Positions 5,968-9,176 of a stretch of DNA of 9,176 nucleotides are shown here, piece by piece (the first letter of the stretch is position 1; each line of letters begins with the position of its first letter). The notes under the pieces are model-generated. The model had not been told where the DNA came from and did no database searches. It saw nothing but the letters and a program-made list of their open reading frames with translations. The DNA is taken from NCBI GenBank assembly GCA_015228895.1, contig JADGCR010000078.1, positions 1 through 9,176 on the forward strand, written 5' to 3'. The stretch is from Magnetococcales bacterium. Its GTDB lineage: Bacteria; Pseudomonadota; Magnetococcia; Magnetococcales; Magnetaquicoccaceae. The translations under genes and the position numbers were made by a program.

Positions 5968-6064
5968 TGGATCAACCTAGCTGATTTGACTTGTTGCGAT
6001 TTGTCGGTACGCCAGGAAAACCGGGGGAATTGACCCATCAAATTCAGCACGGGTGACCCGCTAG
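5964..6064. repeat. Palindromic element, copy 2 (about 101 bp)
   Basis: A second, more diverged copy that shares its left CTAG with copy 1 and ends in CTAG at 6061-6064. The left arm contains GCTGATTTGAC and the right arm its near complement TCAAATTCAGC, one base bulged. The outer ten bases of each arm agree at 7 positions. The four arms of the two copies fit one consensus: about ten bases like TGGGYCACCC, then GCTGATTTGACATGTTG after a two-base variable spacer. The centre differs from that of copy 1 but shares AGGGAAAACC/AGGAAAACC-like bases. An extra CTAG lies inside the left arm (5977-5980). Greater arm divergence suggests it is the older insertion or under weaker constraint. Confidence 0.7.
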
Positions 6065-9000
6065 GGTTGCACCCGTGTCAAGGCGAAATTCAAGTCGTTC
6101 AGGTTGCCGCTTTGGGAGATCCCCACCGGACGCTGGGTGTACTGGGGCTGCTCCCTGCTGATCCGCTGAATGGAACGGTCCACGAAAATGGAAATCTGAC
6201 TGGCGACCACCTCCTGATCGCTGCGCATGGCCGCCTCCCCTTTCAGACCGTTGAGCACCGTGTAGGCGAACAGACCGTGATCCGTACCCTTGCCGCTCTT
6301 GTCAACATATTCGTCGGCGGACTCCTGGGAGGCTCCGGCCGCGGCCACCAGCAACAGATCGCCGGTCCGCTCCCGCACCTTGCTGATCCCTTCCCGTTCC
6401 TGGTTCAGGTCCAACGACTTCCCCTTCACCTGGAAGGCCCCGGAGTGGCAGGAATCGAGAAACATGATGATCTTCTTGGCCTTCTCCGCCAGCAGCGCCA
6501 TCTTTTCCCCCAGCATGCCTTGGGAGAAGGCGGTCTGTGACCAGTTGTCGGTGGTGCGGGCGTTCTGGGTGATGAAGTAGTAGGTGTTGTCCTGATTGGT
6601 CCCGTGTCCGGCCATGTAGATCACGACGGTATCCTCCGGGGCGATCTGGCTGGCGAGCTTGTCGAAGGCTTTCAAGACGTTGACCTGGGTGGCCTGATCG
6701 TCGTACAGACCCTGGACCACCACCTTGCCATACTCCGGACTGGGACTGCTTGCCATCATCGCGGCCACGGCCCTGGCATCCTTCACCGCGAAACGGAGGC
6801 GGTTTTCCGGTTCCAGATACTGGTCCACACCAATGGCCAGCACATGCATGACGGGCTTGACCCCTCTGGCGCTCCCCCCCGCGACGGGGGCCGGCGGCGG
6901 GACGATCAGTTTCACCACGCCGCTTTTGCCATGGACGCTGTTGGAGGCGTCGAAGGCGCGCATCTGGATCAGGTTCTCATCTGGCAGCAGTTCCAGGTCC
7001 CGTTCCAGGATGACCGCCTCCTCCTGCTGCTCCCTGGCGGCGGGAGCGCGGGCGAAACCACGGGTTTTGGCGTTGGCGTTCTCCACCACCATGCCGTTGC
7101 GCAACAGATGGAGTTCACCCACGCCCCCCGCCCGCTCCTTGAGCCTGAATTTCAGCCGCACCCGCCTTTTGCCCTCCGGCAGTTGCCGGGTGTGGAGCAC
7201 GGGCTCGTCGGCGGAGGCGGTTTTGGCGGGGGCGGAGGCGCGGACGAAACCACGGGTGGTCCCCTTGCCCAGGGGAAAACAGTCCGGCGGGGACTCCCCG
7301 GTGGATTCGGCGCGCCGGAAACCACGGGTGGTGGCGCCGCTGTCCAACAGACAATACTCCACCACTTCCACTTCCGGCACCGGCGCGGCAAAAAGACGCT
7401 GCACCACCGCGTTGGCCTGCTCCAGTTGAGCCGTCAGCGCCGCGTCCCCGTCCCCCCCGGCCATCTTGCGACCCAGCAGGGAAGGAGAGTAGAAACTCTG
7501 GTAGAGTTGACCGAAATCGATCCATTCCGGCGCCTTGGCGCTCCCCCGATTGAGATGGAAACCCGCCAGTCTCTTGCCCCCGTTGCCGGAGTGGGCGAAC
7601 AACCCCTCCCTGCTCCAGGCGATCCATTGACGGTTCTCGGTATTGAAAAAGAGGGTGGCGTACTCCTGCAACGCGGGTTGACCGGCAAGCATGCGATACC
7701 AGTGCAGGGTTCCATCCGCCAGGGCCGCCACCAGATAGCGGCCATCCCTGGAGATGTTGACCCCGTAAACCGCCCCGGTCACATCCACCTTGACCAGCTC
7801 CCGCCCCTGGGCGTCAAACCAGCGCAGAAAAAAATCGGTGCCCAGCACGAAACTTTTGCCATCCGGAGCGATACTCAAGGCGCGGGCGATTTCGTTGCGG
7901 CTCAATGGGAGGGGGCCCTTGTTCTTCAACTGGGGGGAATGGCTGTTCTCCCACCGGGTGACCGTCACGTTCCCATCCTCCACCCCGGGTTGAGCCAGCG
8001 TGGCCTCCCTGGGGGGATTGACGCTCAGTTCCTGATGGGCGATATCGAAGCGCACCAGATCCTTGACACCGGGTCGCAAACGCCACTCCACCACCATGCC
8101 ATCGGGAGAAAGGGCGAAGTGGTGTTTGAAAATGCCCCGGAAATCGGTTATGGGGGCCTTTTTGTGCAGCACGGGCTGACCGGTGGCGCCCACCAGCCCC
8201 CAGGAGGGCTCCGCCGTGGCGTAGACCAGCTTGCCATCCGGCAGATGATCCAGGGAGGTGATGGTGTTCTCGGCGACCACCACATCCACCGGCTTGCCGC
8301 CACCCTTGGCCCAGCGACGGATCACCCGCCTGTTCCCCTTGGCGGCCCCGCCGGCCGCCAGCAGGTCCTCGCCCGCCCAGGTCACCACCGAGAGGTTCTC
8401 CCCCGTCAGTCCGGTCACGTCGGGTTCCTTGACCATGGTGCCGGTCGCCACATCCAACAGGTCCACCCGCAACCTGTCCAGATAGCCCACCGCCAGACGC
8501 CGGTCATCCCCGGAAAAGGCCAGACCGTAAGGCTGCCCGCCCACCGCGGTCTTGACCGAGCGGGTCCATTTCATCTGGCTGTCGTACAGTCGGACGGTGC
8601 CGTCGTCGCTGCTGGTGGCCAGGCGGCCATCCCCGGCGAAGGTGACCCAGTTGGCGGTGGCGGACCCGTACTCCCGATCCTCCGCCAATTTCTTGCCGGT
8701 GCCCGCGTCCCACGCCATCATCCCCTTGCCATCGCCGAACACGGCGGCGAAACGGGTGCCATCCCGGGAGTAGGCCAGATGAAGTATGGTGGCCGGCAAT
8801 TTGGAGAGCCGACTTTTCATCTTCATGGTGGCGGTATCGAAAAGATACAGGGAGTAGCTGTTCTCGTTGTTGGTCACCGCCCCGGCCACCAGGGCGGTGT
8901 GCCCGTCCGGGGACAAGGCGCCCGCATACAGCGCCCCTTCCACCCCGTCGCCGATGGGTACCCGCAACACCCCTTTCAACACCCCTTCCGGCATCTCCCA

Positions 9001-9176
9001 CAGACGGGCGCTCTTGTCGTCCGAGACGGTCAGCAGCAGGGTGCCCTCACGATTGAGGGCCAGGCGGTTGATGATGGCCACATGCTGACCCGCCTCGATG
9101 CGCAGATGGGGCATCTCCGCGGCCTCCACGGCAAAACCGCACCACCACACCACCACCAACGACAGAACCCGCCAGA
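6061..9176 (-). CDS. Exported WD40-repeat/caspase-like (C14) protein, start beyond window edge
   Basis: Large protein of 1032 residues counted from the codon at 9159. The frame stays open to the edge, adding WRVLSL before VVVWWCGFAVEAAE; this reads as a signal peptide, so the true start lies outside. A likely signal-peptidase cut follows VEA. Residues about 25-500 hold WD40-like blades (for example LSPDGHTALVAG, GRLATSSDDGTVRLYD, SRDGRYLVAALADGTLHWY). Residues about 508-562 match the linker common in bacterial WD40-caspases (WIAWSREGLFAHS, then GFHLNRG). Residues about 655-755 look like a beta-sandwich. The C-terminal p20-like domain starts near 770 (MHVLAIGVDQY), with catalytic His in YMAGHG (H852) and Cys in LDSCHSGAF (C904); a p10-like part follows. 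It should cleave after basic residues like other orthocaspases, by inference. It converges on nudF. Confidence 0.9.
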   Translation of the reverse strand, partial: WRVLSLVVVWWCGFAVEAAEMPHLRIEAGQHVAIINRLALNREGTLLLTVSDDKSARLWEMPEGVLKGVLRVPIGDGVEGALYAGALSPDGHTALVAGAVTNNENSYSLYLFDTATMKMKSRLSKLPATILHLAYSRDGTRFAAVFGDGKGMMAWDAGTGKKLAEDREYGSATANWVTFAGDGRLATSSDDGTVRLYDSQMKWTRSVKTAVGGQPYGLAFSGDDRRLAVGYLDRLRVDLLDVATGTMVKEPDVTGLTGENLSVVTWAGEDLLAAGGAAKGNRRVIRRWAKGGGKPVDVVVAENTITSLDHLPDGKLVYATAEPSWGLVGATGQPVLHKKAPITDFRGIFKHHFALSPDGMVVEWRLRPGVKDLVRFDIAHQELSVNPPREATLAQPGVEDGNVTVTRWENSHSPQLKNKGPLPLSRNEIARALSIAPDGKSFVLGTDFFLRWFDAQGRELVKVDVTGAVYGVNISRDGRYLVAALADGTLHWYRMLAGQPALQEYATLFFNTENRQWIAWSREGLFAHSGNGGKRLAGFHLNRGSAKAPEWIDFGQLYQSFYSPSLLGRKMAGGDGDAALTAQLEQANAVVQRLFAAPVPEVEVVEYCLLDSGATTRGFRRAESTGESPPDCFPLGKGTTRGFVRASAPAKTASADEPVLHTRQLPEGKRRVRLKFRLKERAGGVGELHLLRNGMVVENANAKTRGFARAPAAREQQEEAVILERDLELLPDENLIQMRAFDASNSVHGKSGVVKLIVPPPAPVAGGSARGVKPVMHVLAIGVDQYLEPENRLRFAVKDARAVAAMMASSPSPEYGKVVVQGLYDDQATQVNVLKAFDKLASQIAPEDTVVIYMAGHGTNQDNTYYFITQNARTTDNWSQTAFSQGMLGEKMALLAEKAKKIIMFLDSCHSGAFQVKGKSLDLNQEREGISKVRERTGDLLLVAAAGASQESADEYVDKSGKGTDHGLFAYTVLNGLKGEAAMRSDQEVVASQISIFVDRSIQRISREQPQYTQRPVGISQSGNLNDLNFALTRVQP
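7046..7068 (-). repeat. In-frame 23-bp repeat, copy A (third in protein)
   Basis: One of three near-identical 23-bp segments inside the caspase gene, all sharing GAAACCACGGGT on the plus strand. Here it encodes KTRGFARA (about residues 698-705). This copy lacks the left half of the ACCAC/GTGGT palindrome seen in the other two, having AAAAC in its place. Confidence 0.65.
7238..7260 (-). repeat. In-frame 23-bp repeat, copy B (second in protein)
   Basis: Same 23-bp repeat, encoding TTRGFVRA (about residues 634-641). On the coding strand it contains the palindrome ACCAC-CC-GTGGT. It lies 192 bases (64 codons) from copy A. Confidence 0.7.
7310..7332 (-). repeat. In-frame 23-bp repeat, copy C (first in protein)
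   Basis: Same 23-bp repeat, encoding TTRGFRRA (about residues 610-617), with the same ACCAC-CC-GTGGT palindrome. It lies 72 bases (24 codons) from copy B. All three copies use the same frame. Confidence 0.7.

Noticed and set aside
5121..5984. Plus-strand open frame of 287 codons overlapping the small gene, the NUDIX gene and the repeat
   Set aside because: It crosses three independently supported features in a different frame and has shadow-like composition.
5868..6064. CRISPR array or tRNA-like structure
   Set aside because: Only two units are present, they are palindromic along nearly their whole length, and there are no short identical repeats with unique spacers. No cloverleaf with a CCA-proximal stem can be drawn.

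Overview
The window is GC-rich (by eye about 60-65% G+C) chromosomal DNA from a Gram-negative bacterium, most likely a proteobacterium. The housekeeping genes are of proteobacterial type, and a large exported caspase/WD40 protein lies beside them. That mixture is common in large-genome environmental lineages such as magnetotactic cocci. The lineage is my inference; no 16S or tRNA gene is present to fix it.

Positions 1-4607 form one leftward (minus-strand) gene train. In transcription order it is: a 58-residue protein of unknown function, a cyclic-nucleotide-binding-fold protein, rsmD (16S rRNA m2G966 methyltransferase), coaD (phosphopantetheine adenylyltransferase), miaB (tRNA ms2i6A methylthiotransferase), phoH (PhoH-like ATPase), and the first codons of a further gene, possibly ybeY, that runs off the left edge. 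Genes from rsmD onward are tightly packed. coaD and miaB overlap by three bases at a TTG start, and phoH overlaps the next gene by 11 bases. The shared theme is translation, RNA maturation and coenzyme A synthesis.

Positions 4608-5053 are a 446-bp divergent control region that is clearly more A/T-rich than its surroundings. Its right end holds a sequence one base away from the sigma-54 (-24/-12) consensus. This faces a rightward pair: an unrecognised small protein (5054-5257) and a NudF-type NUDIX hydrolase (5269-5871).

Positions 5868-6064 hold two adjacent imperfect palindromes of about 100 bp that share their inner CTAG and are bounded by CTAG on both outer sides. They fill the whole space between two convergent genes, and the outer CTAGs supply the TAG stop codons of both. 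They look like MITE-type or palindromic intergenic elements and could also act as a two-way terminator.

Positions 6061-9176 encode, leftward, a protein of more than 1030 residues. It has an export signal cut by the window edge, WD40-like repeats, a linker module typical of bacterial WD40-caspase proteins, a beta-sandwich-like region, and a C-terminal C14 caspase-like domain with an intact His/Cys dyad. A 23-bp sequence encoding a TRGF-type motif occurs three times in frame in its middle.
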